A stretch of 64,000 bases of DNA from an uncultured Cohaesibacter sp. (GTDB lineage: Bacteria; Pseudomonadota; Alphaproteobacteria; Rhizobiales; Cohaesibacteraceae), in NCBI RefSeq assembly GCF_963667045.1, contig NZ_OY762934.1, positions 3,550,501-3,614,500 on the forward strand, given 5' to 3'. Position numbers and translations under genes: made by a program. Shown here piece by piece: positions 27,333-37,544 of this stretch. The notes below the pieces were generated by a model that was not told where the DNA came from, did no database searches, and saw nothing but the letters and a program-made list of their open reading frames with translations. Numbering within the stretch: the stretch's first letter is position 1; every line of letters starts with the position of its first letter.

Positions 27333-27884
27333 ATGCGGAGTTCCAGCTTGAAAGCCTTGATCATTATCGACATGCAGCAGGAAATGCAGCACCGTATCGA
27401 GGCGGGGCGAGACTGCGTCAATGGCGATGCGCCAGAGCGGATCGCAGCCCTCGCGTCCGCCTTCCGGCAAAGGGGCTTGCCGGTTGTCCATGTCCGCCAT
27501 CGTGACGGCGATCCACGGTCCTCCATGCATGCCGATGCGGCAGGGTATCCGCCCATGGCCTGTGCCGAAGCGCTTGATGGGGAAGCGGTTTTCATCAAAC
27601 GGACGTCGTCTGCCTTTGCTTCGACCGATCTTGAGGCACATTTGCGCAAGGAAGGCATTGGAGAGCTGGTGGTGACGGGCGCGGTAGCCGGCTTCTGTGT
27701 CAACAGCATGGTAAGGGCTGGTGCTGATCTTGGCTTTGCCATGACGGTTGTTCGCGATGCCGTGGTCGGCTTCGACCTTCCAGACGCCGGGTTGTCGGCG
27801 CAAGTGATCTTTGATGTTACCATGGCGCATCTGGAGGCCGACTTCGCCCGCATCATTGATGCTTCCGATGCGATGGCTGAATAG
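27333..27884 (+). CDS. Isochorismatase-family cysteine hydrolase
   Basis: A 183-residue protein with the family's catalytic triad in order: Asp in ALIIIDMQQEM, Lys in FIKRTSSAF and Cys in AGFCVNSMVRAG. The C-terminal half includes VVRDAVVGFDL. The family covers nicotinamidases, ureidoacrylate and biuret hydrolases and many unassigned amidases, so no substrate is named. The ATG at 27333 gives the expected N-terminus; no strong ribosome-binding site is visible. An in-frame extension to 27252 crosses the pgi terminator and is unlikely. Confidence 0.8.
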   Translation: MRSSSLKALIIIDMQQEMQHRIEAGRDCVNGDAPERIAALASAFRQRGLPVVHVRHRDGDPRSSMHADAAGYPPMACAEALDGEAVFIKRTSSAFASTDLEAHLRKEGIGELVVTGAVAGFCVNSMVRAGADLGFAMTVVRDAVVGFDLPDAGLSAQVIFDVTMAHLEADFARIIDASDAMAE

Positions 27885-28102
27885 CACTTGCCTCTCGCTT
27901 CTTGCTGAACTGCTCGGCTGTCGCCCTGACCTCTGAAACCTGTTGACATGGCGACAGAAAGCGCCGACAAATCGGCTCTGAAGCTGGCTTGCTCCTGCAT
28001 GACCCATTTCCGGGGGAGCCGTCTTGAAGCCTCGCCTGGCTTTGCTCTTCTCTATTCCCGTTCTTCTTTGCGGCCTTTTCAACAGCCCGCCGTATAACGC
28101 CC

Positions 28103-29056
28103 ATGGTCAATATTCTCACCGTCACCCTGCCCATATTCCTGCTCATCGGCGTGGGGTATCTCGCTGCCTATTTCAAGATTGTCGGCCCGACTGACATTGC
28201 GAGCATTGGCCGCTTCGTGCTCAACATCACCATGCCAGCGCTCATCATCGTGGCCTTCCAGAGCCATCCCATCGGGCAAATCCTCAATTGGACCTATCTC
28301 ATGGCCTACGGCGTTGGCGCGGTTGCCACCTTTGGGCTGACGACACTGTGCGGGGTCTATCTTCTGAAAAAGGATATCTCCACAAGTGCCATTTACGGCA
28401 TGGGGACCAGCGTATCCAACAGCGCCTATATCGGCTATCCGGTTGTCTCTGCGATCATCGGTCCGATCGGGGCCATTTGCATGGCGCTGAATTTTCTGGT
28501 CGAAAACATCATCATCATTCCGATGGCGCTGATTTTGGCCGATGCAGGCAGCGACAAGGGGGGCCGGGTGTCGGTTCTCATGCGCCAGATTCTCTACAAG
28601 CTGACAAAGAACCCGGTCATTATCAGCATTGTCGTCGGTCTGGCCATTTCCCTGTCCGGCATGGCACTGCCCGCACCGGTCAACAAGGCCCTGTCGCTGC
28701 TGGCAGGTGTTTCCAGCCCGACGGCGCTGTTTGTCATCGGTGGCTCACTGCTCGGGCTGCGCCTCAAAGGTATGCGCGGGGATATCGCTCTGGTCTTTGT
28801 CTTCAAGCTTGTTGTCCATCCCCTGATGGCCCTTCTGTCGGTCATGCTGCTTTTCCCGGGCATCGAGCGGGAATTCGCGATTGGGGCTGTTCTGTTTGCC
28901 AGTGTGCCGATGATGAGCGTCTATCCGATTTTCGCTGAAGCCTACCAGTTGGGACAGCGGGCCGCTGCCGCGGTATTCGTTGCAACGATGCTGTCCTTTT
29001 TCACCATCCCGATTGCTGTCGTGGTGGTCCACTCGCTGCTGCCACTTGGCGGATAA
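28103..29056 (+). CDS. AEC-family (auxin efflux carrier) transporter
   Basis: A 317-residue membrane protein with about ten hydrophobic helices. The family pattern GRFVLNITMPALIIVAF is near residues 30-50. A central break (SDKGGRVSVLMRQILYKLTKNP) precedes the second five-helix half, with VFVATMLSFFTIPIAVVVV near the end. AEC carriers move organic acids such as malate or malonate, and in plants auxin. The cargo here is unknown. The gene converges on the peptide ABC operon with only 55 bases between stops. Confidence 0.85.
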   Translation: MVNILTVTLPIFLLIGVGYLAAYFKIVGPTDIASIGRFVLNITMPALIIVAFQSHPIGQILNWTYLMAYGVGAVATFGLTTLCGVYLLKKDISTSAIYGMGTSVSNSAYIGYPVVSAIIGPIGAICMALNFLVENIIIIPMALILADAGSDKGGRVSVLMRQILYKLTKNPVIISIVVGLAISLSGMALPAPVNKALSLLAGVSSPTALFVIGGSLLGLRLKGMRGDIALVFVFKLVVHPLMALLSVMLLFPGIEREFAIGAVLFASVPMMSVYPIFAEAYQLGQRAAAAVFVATMLSFFTIPIAVVVVHSLLPLGG

Positions 29057-29111
29057 CGGTCGCGGTGAAGGCCGTGGGGGGCGTATTGTTTCTCTCAGGC
29101 GAGTGGGATGG

Positions 29112-30752
29112 CTATTCGGCTTCCTTGCGGCGGCGGGCGATGGTCTTGTGGAGGTCGGGAGCTGCACCGATGAGGGCGCGGGTGTAGGGCTCGCGCGGGT
29201 TCTGGAAGATGGCCTCGGTGTGGCCTCGTTCGATGATCCGGCCGCGATACATGACCATGATCTCGTCGGTCACGGAGCGCACGACGGAGAGGTCGTGGCT
29301 GATGAACAGATAGGACAGGTCCAGCCGGTCGCGCAGGTCGGTAAAGAGGTCGAGAATCTGGGCACGAATGGAGACGTCGAGCGCCGAGACCGGTTCATCG
29401 GCGATGATGATTTTCGGCTTGGTGATCAGTGCCCGGGCGATGGCGATGCGCTGCCGTTCGCCGCCGGAGAATTCGTGCGGGAATTTCTCGGCGTCGTCCG
29501 GCGTCAGTCCCACCTGCTGAAGGCTTGTGGCGATGCGTTCATCGCGTTCATCGCGGCTGATGTCCTTCTTGAAAAGATAGAGCGGTTCGGCGACAGAGCG
29601 GCCGATCTTGTGGCGCGGGTTGAAGGAGCCGTTGGGGTCCTGAAAGACGATCTGGATGTCCCGGCGCACCTTGCGAAGGTCGGACTTGTTGGCCGAATAG
29701 GGATTATGCCTGCCGATCTGGACGGAGCCCTCTTGAGGGGCGTCGAGCCCGAGGAGTGCGCGGGCAAGGGTCGACTTGCCACAGCCGGATTCGCCGACCA
29801 GCCCGATACTCTGGCCCTTGTGGATCGTCAGGTCGACATCATCGACGGCGCGGGTCGCTCGTCTCTCCAGATAGGGGAACTGGCGCGGTAGGGGATAGCT
29901 TCGCACCAGGCCTTGCGCACAGAGGATCGGGGCGACGGTGGCCAGTGATGGATCGTCGCCGAACAGCGGCGGTTTCTGACGTTTGGGCTTGTGGGTCGAA
30001 GATTCGAACAGTCGGATGCTGTAGGGATGGGCGAGGCTGTCGAACAGCTGCGGCAGCGGGCCCTGCTCGACAATGCGACCCTTTTTCATGATGGCGATCG
30101 AATGGGCCATGTCTGCCACCACAGCAAGGTCGTGGGAGATCAGCATCAGTGCCGACTGGTCCTCGCTCATCAGGTCCTTGAGCAGGCGCAGGATCTCGGC
30201 CTGCGAGGTCACGTCAAGCGCCGTGGTCGGTTCGTCGGCGATGATGAGGTCCGGCTTCATGGCAATCGCCATGGCGATGACCACCCGCTGGCGCTGACCG
30301 CCCGAGAGCTGATGGGGGAAACGGCCCGGCGCGATCTGGTCGGGGTCGAGCCCGACGCGCTGAAGCTGACGTCTGGCCAGCCCTTCGGCCTCGTGACGGG
30401 TGACGGCACTGTGCAGGAGAATGCACTCCTCCACCTGTGCCCCGATGGGCTTGAGTGGATTGAGGGCGGTCATCGGCTCCTGAAAGACCATGCCCATCAG
30501 GTTGCCGCGTCGCTTGCAAAGCTGTCGCTCGGGCAGATCGACCAGATTTTCTCCGGCCAGATGGATCGAACCGGCGAGGTGGCTCTGGCGCGGCAGCAGC
30601 TGCATGATGGACAGCGCCGTCAGGCTCTTGCCAGACCCGGACTCGCCGACCAGCCCGAGGCATTGGCCGCGTTCGAGCGAGAAGGAGATGTTCTTCAGGA
30701 TCGGCTTGTCGCCAATGGTGAGGCTGACATTGTCCAGCGTGAGAAGACTCAT
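29112..30752 (-). CDS. Peptide-type ABC transporter, fused double ATP-binding protein
   Basis: A 546-residue protein with two complete nucleotide-binding domains, equivalent to DppD fused to DppF. The first has Walker [16 protein letters not shown], signature [17 protein letters not shown] and Walker [14 protein letters not shown]. The second has [32 protein letters not shown] and [13 protein letters not shown]. Both domains therefore look active. It powers import through the two permeases encoded just upstream and overlaps the second permease gene by four bases. Confidence 0.93.
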   Translation of the reverse strand: MSLLTLDNVSLTIGDKPILKNISFSLERGQCLGLVGESGSGKSLTALSIMQLLPRQSHLAGSIHLAGENLVDLPERQLCKRRGNLMGMVFQEPMTALNPLKPIGAQVEECILLHSAVTRHEAEGLARRQLQRVGLDPDQIAPGRFPHQLSGGQRQRVVIAMAIAMKPDLIIADEPTTALDVTSQAEILRLLKDLMSEDQSALMLISHDLAVVADMAHSIAIMKKGRIVEQGPLPQLFDSLAHPYSIRLFESSTHKPKRQKPPLFGDDPSLATVAPILCAQGLVRSYPLPRQFPYLERRATRAVDDVDLTIHKGQSIGLVGESGCGKSTLARALLGLDAPQEGSVQIGRHNPYSANKSDLRKVRRDIQIVFQDPNGSFNPRHKIGRSVAEPLYLFKKDISRDERDERIATSLQQVGLTPDDAEKFPHEFSGGERQRIAIARALITKPKIIIADEPVSALDVSIRAQILDLFTDLRDRLDLSYLFISHDLSVVRSVTDEIMVMYRGRIIERGHTEAIFQNPREPYTRALIGAAPDLHKTIARRRKEAE

Positions 30753-31648
30753 GATGCCTTGCTCCCGCCGATGTCGAGGCTCGAGCGCAGCTTGGGATCA
30801 AGCATGTCGCGCAGACCGTCGCCGAGAAGATTGAGGCCGAGCACCGTGAGGATGATCGCCATGCCGGGAATGATCGCCAGCTGCGGCGCCATCATCAGCC
30901 AGGTCTGGGCTTCGGCCAGCATCTTGCCCCAACTGGGCATCGGCGGCTGGGTGCCAAGCCCGACATAGGACAGGCCCGCTTCGGCGAGAATGCCGAGCGA
31001 GAACTGGATGGTGCCCTGCACGATCAGCAGGTTGGCGATATTGGGCAGGATATGCTCGATGGTGATACGGGCCGAGCCCTTGCCGGACAGGCGGGCGGCG
31101 AGAATGAACTCACGCGTCCACAGACTGAGGGCTGCGCCACGGGCAAGGCGGGCAAAAACCGGGATGTTGAAGATGCCGATGGCAACGATGGCATTGATGG
31201 CGCCGGGGCCTGCCAATGCGGTGATCATGATGGCAGAAATGATCGCCGGAAAGGCGAAGATGAAGTCGCCCATGCGCATGATCGTTTCGTCCAGCCAGCC
31301 ACCCTTGGCGGCGGCCCAGCTGCCGAGCGGCACGCCGAGGCCTGCGCCGATACTCACTGCCACAAGGGCCACGGCAATGGAATTGCGGGCACCCAGCATG
31401 ATCATCGAGAAGAGATCATGGCCATAGTGGTCTGTGCCAAGCCAATGGCTGGCACTGATCGGCTTCAGTCGTTCGGCAATGTTGACCGACAGGGCGTCAT
31501 GGGGGGTCCAGACGAAGGAGATGAGGGCTATCGCGATGAAAAACAGCGTGATGATGCCGCCGATCACGAAGGAAGGCGAGTGCAAGCCCTTGGACAGAAA
31601 GCTGCGATATTTGTGGGCATCGGTGGAGAAGAGATGGGGCTTGGTCAT
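30749..31648 (-). CDS. Peptide-type ABC transporter permease (DppC-like)
   Basis: A 299-residue inner-membrane permease with about six helices. The N-terminal DppC pattern is present (HWLGTDHYGHDLFSMIMLGARNS), and the EAA loop reads REFILAARLSGKGSARITIEHILPN. It pairs with the DppB-like permease to form the channel. Its start overlaps the upstream permease stop by one base within ATGA, and its stop overlaps the ATPase start. Confidence 0.93.
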   Translation of the reverse strand: MTKPHLFSTDAHKYRSFLSKGLHSPSFVIGGIITLFFIAIALISFVWTPHDALSVNIAERLKPISASHWLGTDHYGHDLFSMIMLGARNSIAVALVAVSIGAGLGVPLGSWAAAKGGWLDETIMRMGDFIFAFPAIISAIMITALAGPGAINAIVAIGIFNIPVFARLARGAALSLWTREFILAARLSGKGSARITIEHILPNIANLLIVQGTIQFSLGILAEAGLSYVGLGTQPPMPSWGKMLAEAQTWLMMAPQLAIIPGMAIILTVLGLNLLGDGLRDMLDPKLRSSLDIGGSKAS

Positions 31649-32601
31649 CAGCTCATCTGCCTCCGGTGCAGGCGCGGGTCGATCAGGGCATAGGTGATGT
31701 CGACGAGGAAGTTGACGAAGATGACCGTTGCCACCAGCAGCATGATGATTGCCTTGACGGTGATCAGGTCGCGCTGGTTGATGGCCTGAAACACCAGTCT
31801 GCCGAGGCCGGGCAGCGAGAAGACATTCTCGATGATGACCGTGCCGGCGAGCAGAAAGGAAAACTGCAGCCCCATGATCGTGATGACGGGGATGAGTGCG
31901 TTGCGCAGGCCGTGGCGGGCAAGCGTCTGGCGCAGGTTGAGGCCTTTGGCGCGGGCGGTGCGCATATAGTCCTCATGCAGCACTTCCAGCATCGAGGAGC
32001 GCATGATGCGCACGAGGATCGAGGCCTGCGGCAGCGCCAGCGCGATGGCGGGCAGCAACAGGGCCTTCAGCGCCGGGCCTGCGCCCTCGCTCCAGCCGGG
32101 GAAGCCACCGGAAGGGAACCAGTGCAGCGTCACTGCGAACACCAGCACCAGCAGCATGGCGAACCAGAAATTGGGAATGGCGATGCCGATCTGTGTTGCG
32201 CCAATGAGGCTGACATCGGGCCAGCGACCATGGGTGCTGGCGGCCAGAATGCCAAGCGGCAGGGCGAGCAGCGTGGAAAGCGCCAAAGCCATCAGGGCAA
32301 GCGGCAGGGAGATGGTCAGCCGCTCGCCGATCAGCTCGGTCACCGGCACCGAATAGGTGTAGCTGACCCCGAAGTCGCCCTGCAGCATGCCTGCGATCCA
32401 GTGTCCGTAACGGGTGACGAGGGGCAGATTGAGGCCCAGCTGTTCGCGCAGGGCGGCCAGCGTGTCTGCCTGCGCATTGATGCCGAGGATCAGTTGAGCC
32501 GGATCACCGGGCAGGATCTCCATGACCGCAAAGATGAAAAGCGAAGCAGCCGCAAGCGTTACACAAAGGGAAGCAAAGCGGCGCAGGGAGTAGATGATCA
32601 T
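31648..32601 (-). CDS. Peptide-type ABC transporter permease (DppB-like)
   Basis: A 317-residue permease. The N-terminus YSLRRFASLCVTLAAASLFIFAVMEILPGDPAQLILG is shared by DppB/OppB proteins, and the EAA loop reads HEDYMRTARAKGLNLRQTLARHGLRN. I chose the ATG at 32601 because the product then starts as relatives do; an in-frame extension to 32667 runs back into the upstream hairpin. No strong ribosome-binding site is visible. It is the first permease gene after a substrate-binding protein gene, separated by a hairpin. Confidence 0.92.
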   Translation of the reverse strand: MIIYSLRRFASLCVTLAAASLFIFAVMEILPGDPAQLILGINAQADTLAALREQLGLNLPLVTRYGHWIAGMLQGDFGVSYTYSVPVTELIGERLTISLPLALMALALSTLLALPLGILAASTHGRWPDVSLIGATQIGIAIPNFWFAMLLVLVFAVTLHWFPSGGFPGWSEGAGPALKALLLPAIALALPQASILVRIMRSSMLEVLHEDYMRTARAKGLNLRQTLARHGLRNALIPVITIMGLQFSFLLAGTVIIENVFSLPGLGRLVFQAINQRDLITVKAIIMLLVATVIFVNFLVDITYALIDPRLHRRQMS

Positions 32602-32642
32602 GGCAATGGGCTGCTGTCTGCCTGGCATGGTGATGCGAAAAA

Positions 32643-32671
32643 GGGTATGGCAGAGAGCAGCTGCCATACCC
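32643..32671 (-). terminator. Intercistronic hairpin between the binding-protein and permease genes
   Basis: A perfect 11-base inverted repeat GGGTATGGCAG/CTGCCATACCC with a seven-base loop is followed by TTTTT on the minus strand. It lies 28 bases after the binding-protein stop and 42 bases before the permease start. As a leaky terminator it would let the binding protein be made in excess over the membrane parts. Confidence 0.8.
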
Positions 32672-32698
32672 GCAGGTCTTTTAAACCGAATTGGCCGG

Positions 32699-34186
32699 TT
32701 AGTCCATCCATTCTACGGCGGTTAGGTCATTGGCCTGAATGGGGGCATTTGCCCACAGGCCCTTGATCTTGGCGTTCCAGACGCCGGTCTTGGCAAGCTG
32801 GAACAGGAAGCCGTTGACCGCATCGTCATTGAGCTTCTTCTGGGCCTGATGCAGCAGGTCTGTGCGTTCGGCGTCATCTGTCGTTGCATTGAGCTTGGCG
32901 ATGATGGCGTTGAACTCTTCGTTCTTGTAGTTGAAGTAATAATCGTCGCGGGCATAGATGCCGATGTCCATCGGCTCGGTGTGCGAGATGATGGTCAGGT
33001 CATAGTCCTTGCCCTTGAAGACATTGCTCAGCCACTGGGCCCATTCGACGTTGATCAGTTCAAGCTCGATACCGACCTTCTTGAGGTCCGAGGCGATGAT
33101 CAGGCCCGAGCGACGGGCATAGTCGGTTGGTGGCAGGAACAGGCGGGCCTTGAAGCCGTTTTCCAGTCCAGCTTCCTTGAGCAGGGCCTTGGCCTTTTCC
33201 GGGTTGTAGTCATAGACATGGGACAGGTCGAGATAGGCCGGATTGTGGGGCGCGAAGTGGGAGCCGATGAGTGTGCCATAGCCGAACATGGCGCCATCAA
33301 TCAGTGACTGACGGTCGATGGCATAGGCCAGCGCCTTGCGGACGCGGATGTCGTCAAAGGGTTTGACACCATTGTTGGTGGCCAGAATGGTTTCCCCTTC
33401 GGTGGTGCCGATGACGACCTTGAAGCGCGGGTCATTCTCGAACTGGGGCAGCATTTCCGGTGCCGGGAAAATCGGGAAGGCGTCCACATCGCCAGCCATC
33501 AGGGCGGCGAGGCTGGCTGCCGCGTCGGCAACGATCTTGAAGGTTGCCTTTTCCAATTTCGCAGGCTTGCCCCAATAATCCGGGTTCCTTACGAGGGTGA
33601 TGGAATCGCCCTTGATCCATTTGTCGAGTTTGAACGGGCCGGTGCCGACTGGATTGCTCTTGTTGGTGTCTGCGCTCTCGGGAGCGACCATGACGGCATC
33701 GCCCCAACCGAGATTGAACAGCATGGCGCCGGTCGGGCGCTTCAGCGTCATCTCGACGGTGTATTTGTCTTTGGCGGTGACGCTTTTGATCGGCTCGAAC
33801 AGGGCCTTCTGGGCGTTGACGGAATTTTCGCCGCGAGCACGGTCAAGCGAGAAGACCACGTCTTCTGCGTCAAAATCGCTGCCATCGTGGAATTTGACAC
33901 CCTGATGGAGCTTGAAGTCATAAGTCAGGCCATCGGCCGAGATGGTCCAGCTTTCGGCCAGTGCCGGTTTTACCGCACCCTGCTCGTCAATGCGTGTCAG
34001 GCCTTCGAATATGTTGGCATAGGTGATCTCGTCAATGGCCGCGGCGGCGCCTGCCGTCGGGTCCAGGTGCGGGGGTTCGAGGCGAATACCCAGAATGATG
34101 TCGTTGCGTGCCGCTTGCGCGCCTGCCGTCATGAGCGTTGCCGCCATCGACAGGGCCAGAGCCCATTTGGTTGCTGATTTCATCAT
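32699..34186 (-). CDS. Peptide-type ABC transporter substrate-binding protein (family 5)
   Basis: A 495-residue periplasmic protein with a signal peptide (residues 1-26, ending GAQAA). It begins NDIILGIRLEPPHLDPTAGAAAAIDEI, then carries the family 5 segments DGLTYDFKLHQGVKFHDGSDFDAEDVVFSL and NPVGTGPFKLDKW. Members bind peptides, opines, glutathione or other solutes, so dipeptide specificity is not established. It is the first gene of a complete importer operon (binding protein, two permeases, fused ATPase) and should be the most expressed. Either of two adjacent Met codons could start it. Confidence 0.93.
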   Translation of the reverse strand: MMKSATKWALALSMAATLMTAGAQAARNDIILGIRLEPPHLDPTAGAAAAIDEITYANIFEGLTRIDEQGAVKPALAESWTISADGLTYDFKLHQGVKFHDGSDFDAEDVVFSLDRARGENSVNAQKALFEPIKSVTAKDKYTVEMTLKRPTGAMLFNLGWGDAVMVAPESADTNKSNPVGTGPFKLDKWIKGDSITLVRNPDYWGKPAKLEKATFKIVADAAASLAALMAGDVDAFPIFPAPEMLPQFENDPRFKVVIGTTEGETILATNNGVKPFDDIRVRKALAYAIDRQSLIDGAMFGYGTLIGSHFAPHNPAYLDLSHVYDYNPEKAKALLKEAGLENGFKARLFLPPTDYARRSGLIIASDLKKVGIELELINVEWAQWLSNVFKGKDYDLTIISHTEPMDIGIYARDDYYFNYKNEEFNAIIAKLNATTDDAERTDLLHQAQKKLNDDAVNGFLFQLAKTGVWNAKIKGLWANAPIQANDLTAVEWMD

Positions 34187-34398
34187 GTTCGATTATCTCC
34201 GACCGTCTTCTTCTCTCGTCCGGTTGGCCTGCGGGCCGTGCCGGCTGGCTTCCTTGCGGATCGTCGAGCCATCTGCTGAAAGCTCGCTGATCGCTCCCCC
34301 TTTTGTTGCGGCGCTTTATGGCACAGCATGCAGCCAGAGGCAGCCATGACTTCCGTCGCATTCGGTTCTTCCGAAATGTCGTCAGAGACTAATAGCAC

Positions 34399-34427
34399 AA
34401 AAAAGGGGACACAGTGGCCCCCTTTTT
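34399..34427. terminator. Intrinsic terminator after the ThDP enzyme gene
   Basis: AAAAAGGGG pairs with CCCCCTTTTT around a GC-containing loop, 62 bases beyond the stop of the minus-strand ThDP enzyme gene. A- and T-runs flank both sides. Confidence 0.65.
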
Positions 34428-34489
34428 CGCAAAATTCGTGTCTTTTGGCCTCTCGCGTGTCGCACGATGGGCCTGGGCCTGACCAAAGT

Positions 34490-36157
34490 TCAGCTTTTGG
34501 TGCGGAAATCCGTGATGGTTTTCACCGGCGTCAGAGCCTCAGGATCGGTGATGATCTCAATGAGGGCCGGACCGTTGTGTGCCATCATGCGGGCAAAGGC
34601 TGCCGGGAACTCATCCGTCTTGAGGACCTTTTCCGCGTGGCCGCCCATTGCTGCCGCCATGGCTGCAAAGTCCGGGTTACGAAGGGCGGTGCCGGAGATG
34701 CGGGTCGGGTATTCGCGTTCCTGATGCATGCGGATGGTGCCATACATGGAGTTGTTGACGACAATCACCTTGATGGGCGCGCCTTCCTGTGCGGCGGTGG
34801 CAAATTCCTGACAGGTCATCTGGAAACAGCCATCCCCGGCAAAGCAGATGGCCGGGCGGGAGGGATCCTGAATGGCTGCGGCCACCACGGCAGGCATGCC
34901 ATAGCCCATGGAACCGGAGGTGGGGGCAAGCTGGGTGCGCCAGCCGCGATATTTGATGAAACGGTGCAGCCAGATGGCATAGTTGCCCGCGCCGTTGGTG
35001 AAGACCGTATTGTCCGGCGTATTGGCTTCCACATGTTTCATGATTTCGGCCATCTGCACATCGCCGGGCAGCTTGCGTGCCGGGATGGCGCTGAAGGCCT
35101 GATAGCCTGCGTTGGCATCTCTCACCCATGCGTGGTCGCCGGTCTTGCGGATCGTGCCGAGCGCGCCGAGCATCAGGGCCATGGTTTCATGGCGGGCCGC
35201 AATGGCAAGGGTTGGCTGGTAGACGCGGCCCAGCTCTTCCGGATCGGCGTGGATATGGATCAGCGTCTGGCTCGGGACCGGGGTGTTGATGAGGGTGTAA
35301 CCGGAGGTGGTCATTTCACCAAGGCGAGCCCCCAGCACGATGAGGACATCGCTCTGCCTGATCCGGGCGGCAAGGGCCGGGTCGATGCCGATGCCCACGT
35401 GACCGGCAAAGTTCGGGTGGGTGTTGGGGAAATAGTCCTGACAGCGGAAGGAGGTGCCAACAGGAATGCCATTCTGCTCGGCAAACAGGGTCACGGCCTC
35501 CTTGGCCTTCTCAGACCATCCACCACCGCCGATGATCATGAAGGGGTGTTCGGCTTCCGAGACCAGACCTTCCAGCTCGCGCATGGCTTCGGCTGACGGG
35601 GCGCTGTCCGCCGGTTTTGCCCTGGCTGGCAGAACCGCAGGCTTTTCTATCTCGGTGATCAGCATGTCTTCCGGCAGGGCCAGAACCACCGGGCCGGGGC
35701 GGCCGGACAGGGCCGTGCGATAGGCGCGGGCGACATATTCGGGGATGCGGGCGGCGTCATCGATCTGGGCGACCCACTTGGCCATCTGGCCGAACATGCG
35801 GCGGTAGTCTATTTCCTGAAAGGCCTCGCGCTCGATCTGGTCGCTGGCGACCTGGCCGATGAACAGGATCATCGGGGTGGAATCCTGAAAGGCCACATGC
35901 ACGCCGGAGCTGGCGTTGGTGGCGCCGGGGCCACGGGTAACCATGCACAGGCCGACCTCGCCGGTCAGCTTGGCCCAGGCATCGGCCATCATCGAGGCGC
36001 CGCCTTCCTGACGGGCGTTGACGTAGCGAAGGGTCGGGGCGTCGTAGATGGCGTCAAGGACTGAAAGATAGCTTTCTCCCGGAACGCCAAAGATGGTTGA
36101 GGCACCCTGTTCTACGAGGCAATCCACCAGAAGGGTTGCGCCTGTTGTCAGCGTCAT
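34490..36157 (-). CDS. Thiamine-diphosphate-dependent enzyme, acetolactate synthase large-subunit-like
   Basis: A 555-residue protein with the three-domain layout of acetohydroxyacid synthase-type enzymes. The N-terminal Pyr domain has GVPGESYLSVLDAI and the catalytic Glu in RQEGGASMMADAWA, then VTRGPGATNASSGVHVAFQD. The C-terminal PP domain has GDGCFQMTCQEFATAA and NNSMYGTIRMHQ, which bind magnesium and the cofactor diphosphate. There is no regulatory small subunit beside it, and the RQE (rather than RHE) variant suggests a paralogue rather than the isoleucine-valine biosynthetic IlvB. The substrate is unknown. AAGGA precedes the ATG. It lies downstream of gcdH on the same strand, 199 bases apart. 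Confidence 0.82.
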   Translation of the reverse strand: MTLTTGATLLVDCLVEQGASTIFGVPGESYLSVLDAIYDAPTLRYVNARQEGGASMMADAWAKLTGEVGLCMVTRGPGATNASSGVHVAFQDSTPMILFIGQVASDQIEREAFQEIDYRRMFGQMAKWVAQIDDAARIPEYVARAYRTALSGRPGPVVLALPEDMLITEIEKPAVLPARAKPADSAPSAEAMRELEGLVSEAEHPFMIIGGGGWSEKAKEAVTLFAEQNGIPVGTSFRCQDYFPNTHPNFAGHVGIGIDPALAARIRQSDVLIVLGARLGEMTTSGYTLINTPVPSQTLIHIHADPEELGRVYQPTLAIAARHETMALMLGALGTIRKTGDHAWVRDANAGYQAFSAIPARKLPGDVQMAEIMKHVEANTPDNTVFTNGAGNYAIWLHRFIKYRGWRTQLAPTSGSMGYGMPAVVAAAIQDPSRPAICFAGDGCFQMTCQEFATAAQEGAPIKVIVVNNSMYGTIRMHQEREYPTRISGTALRNPDFAAMAAAMGGHAEKVLKTDEFPAAFARMMAHNGPALIEIITDPEALTPVKTITDFRTKS

Positions 36158-36356
36158 GTCGCTGTCCTTTTCTCTTGATGAAACCGCCTTTGTGGCTCGA
36201 TCGGATGGGAGCGGCGGTTATTGAAGGCTGTTTGGTTGTTCTTGCAAGGCTGGCGTTAGATGTGTGGTCCGGCTGTCGCTGTGGCCGCCGGACCGTTGTT
36301 GTTTGAAGGATGCCTCTTGACGGTCTTTCAGGCTTCCCCTCTTTGGCTGTTCTGGC

Positions 36357-37544
36357 CTAGAAAAAGGCCTGCAGGCCGGTCTGGGCGCGCCCGAGGATCA
36401 GGGCGTGAATGTCATGGGTTCCCTCATAGGTGTTCACGCTTTCCAGATTGACCATGTGACGCATGATGTGAAACTCGTCGGAAATACCGTTGCCGCCATG
36501 CATGTCTCGGGCGGTGCGGGCGATGGCCAGCGCCTTGCCGGCATTGTTGCGCTTGATCAGCGAGACATTCTCGACCGGGCAGTTGCCCTCATCCATCAGG
36601 CGCCCGACGCGCAGGGCAGCCTGCAGGCCAAGGGTGATCTCGGTCTGCATGTCGGCGAGCTTGAGCTGGACGAGCTGGGTCTGGGCCAGTGGGCGGCCGA
36701 ACTGCTTGCGGTCGAGGGTATATTGTCGGGCCGCATGCCAGCAGAATTCAGCCGCACCCAACACGCCCCACGCGATGCCGTAGCGGGCCTTGTTGAGACA
36801 GCCGAACGGACCGGCAAGCCCCTCGGCATCGGGCAGCAGGTGGTCTTCGGGCACAAAGACATTGTCGAGCACGATTTCGCCGGTGGTCGAACCCCTCAGG
36901 CTCATCTTGCCCTCGATCTTGGGGGCCGAAAAGCCCTTGGCGCTGGCGGAAACGATAAAGCCCTTGATCTTGCCGCCGTGGGCGTCGGACTTGGCCCAGA
37001 CGATGGCGATGTCGGCGATCGGGGAATTGGTGATCCACATTTTGGCACCGGTCAGCACATAGCCACCATCGACGCTCGTTGCGCGGGTGATCATCGAGCC
37101 GGGGTCGGAGCCGTGGTCCGGTTCGGTGAGGCCAAAGCAGCCGATCAGCTCGCCGGTTGCCAGTTTGGGCAGATAGGTCTGTTTCTGCTCCTTTGTGCCA
37201 TAGGCATGGATTGGGTGCATGACCAGCGAGGACTGCACCGACATGGCCGAGCGGTAGCCCGAATCGACGCGCTCGATTTCCCGTGCGATCAGGCCGTAGG
37301 CGACATGGTTGACACCGGCGCAGCCGTAGTCTTCCGAGATGGTCGGACCGAGAAAGCCCTGTTCGCCCATTTCCCGCATGATGGCCACATCGAAGCGCTC
37401 GTGCCGGTTCGCCTCGAGCACGCGGGGCATCAATCGGTCATCGCAAAAGGCGCGTGCCGCATCCATGATCATGCGTTCTTCCTCGCTCAGTTGCTGGCGA
37501 AAAAGAAAGGGGTCATCCCAGGTAAAAGCCGGTTTCGCGCCCAT
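36357..37544 (-). CDS. gcdH: Glutaryl-CoA dehydrogenase
   Basis: A 395-residue acyl-CoA dehydrogenase. It oxidises and decarboxylates glutaryl-CoA to crotonyl-CoA in lysine and tryptophan breakdown, with FAD. The N-terminus [19 protein letters not shown] is close to known GcdH proteins. The FAD-binding segments are [17 protein letters not shown] and [10 protein letters not shown], and the catalytic base is E374 in the [19 protein letters not shown] segment. AAGGAG precedes the ATG. A LysR gene lies directly upstream on the same strand, as seen for GcdH in other proteobacteria. The AmaB-type dehydrogenase at 54.9 kb would act earlier in the same lysine route. Confidence 0.93.
   Translation of the reverse strand: MGAKPAFTWDDPFLFRQQLSEEERMIMDAARAFCDDRLMPRVLEANRHERFDVAIMREMGEQGFLGPTISEDYGCAGVNHVAYGLIAREIERVDSGYRSAMSVQSSLVMHPIHAYGTKEQKQTYLPKLATGELIGCFGLTEPDHGSDPGSMITRATSVDGGYVLTGAKMWITNSPIADIAIVWAKSDAHGGKIKGFIVSASAKGFSAPKIEGKMSLRGSTTGEIVLDNVFVPEDHLLPDAEGLAGPFGCLNKARYGIAWGVLGAAEFCWHAARQYTLDRKQFGRPLAQTQLVQLKLADMQTEITLGLQAALRVGRLMDEGNCPVENVSLIKRNNAGKALAIARTARDMHGGNGISDEFHIMRHMVNLESVNTYEGTHDIHALILGRAQTGLQAFF

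Noticed and set aside
25656-28082. 808-codon open frame antisense to pgi and the isochorismatase gene
   Set aside because: It spans two well-supported genes and the pgi terminator; the translated product is low-complexity and resembles nothing.
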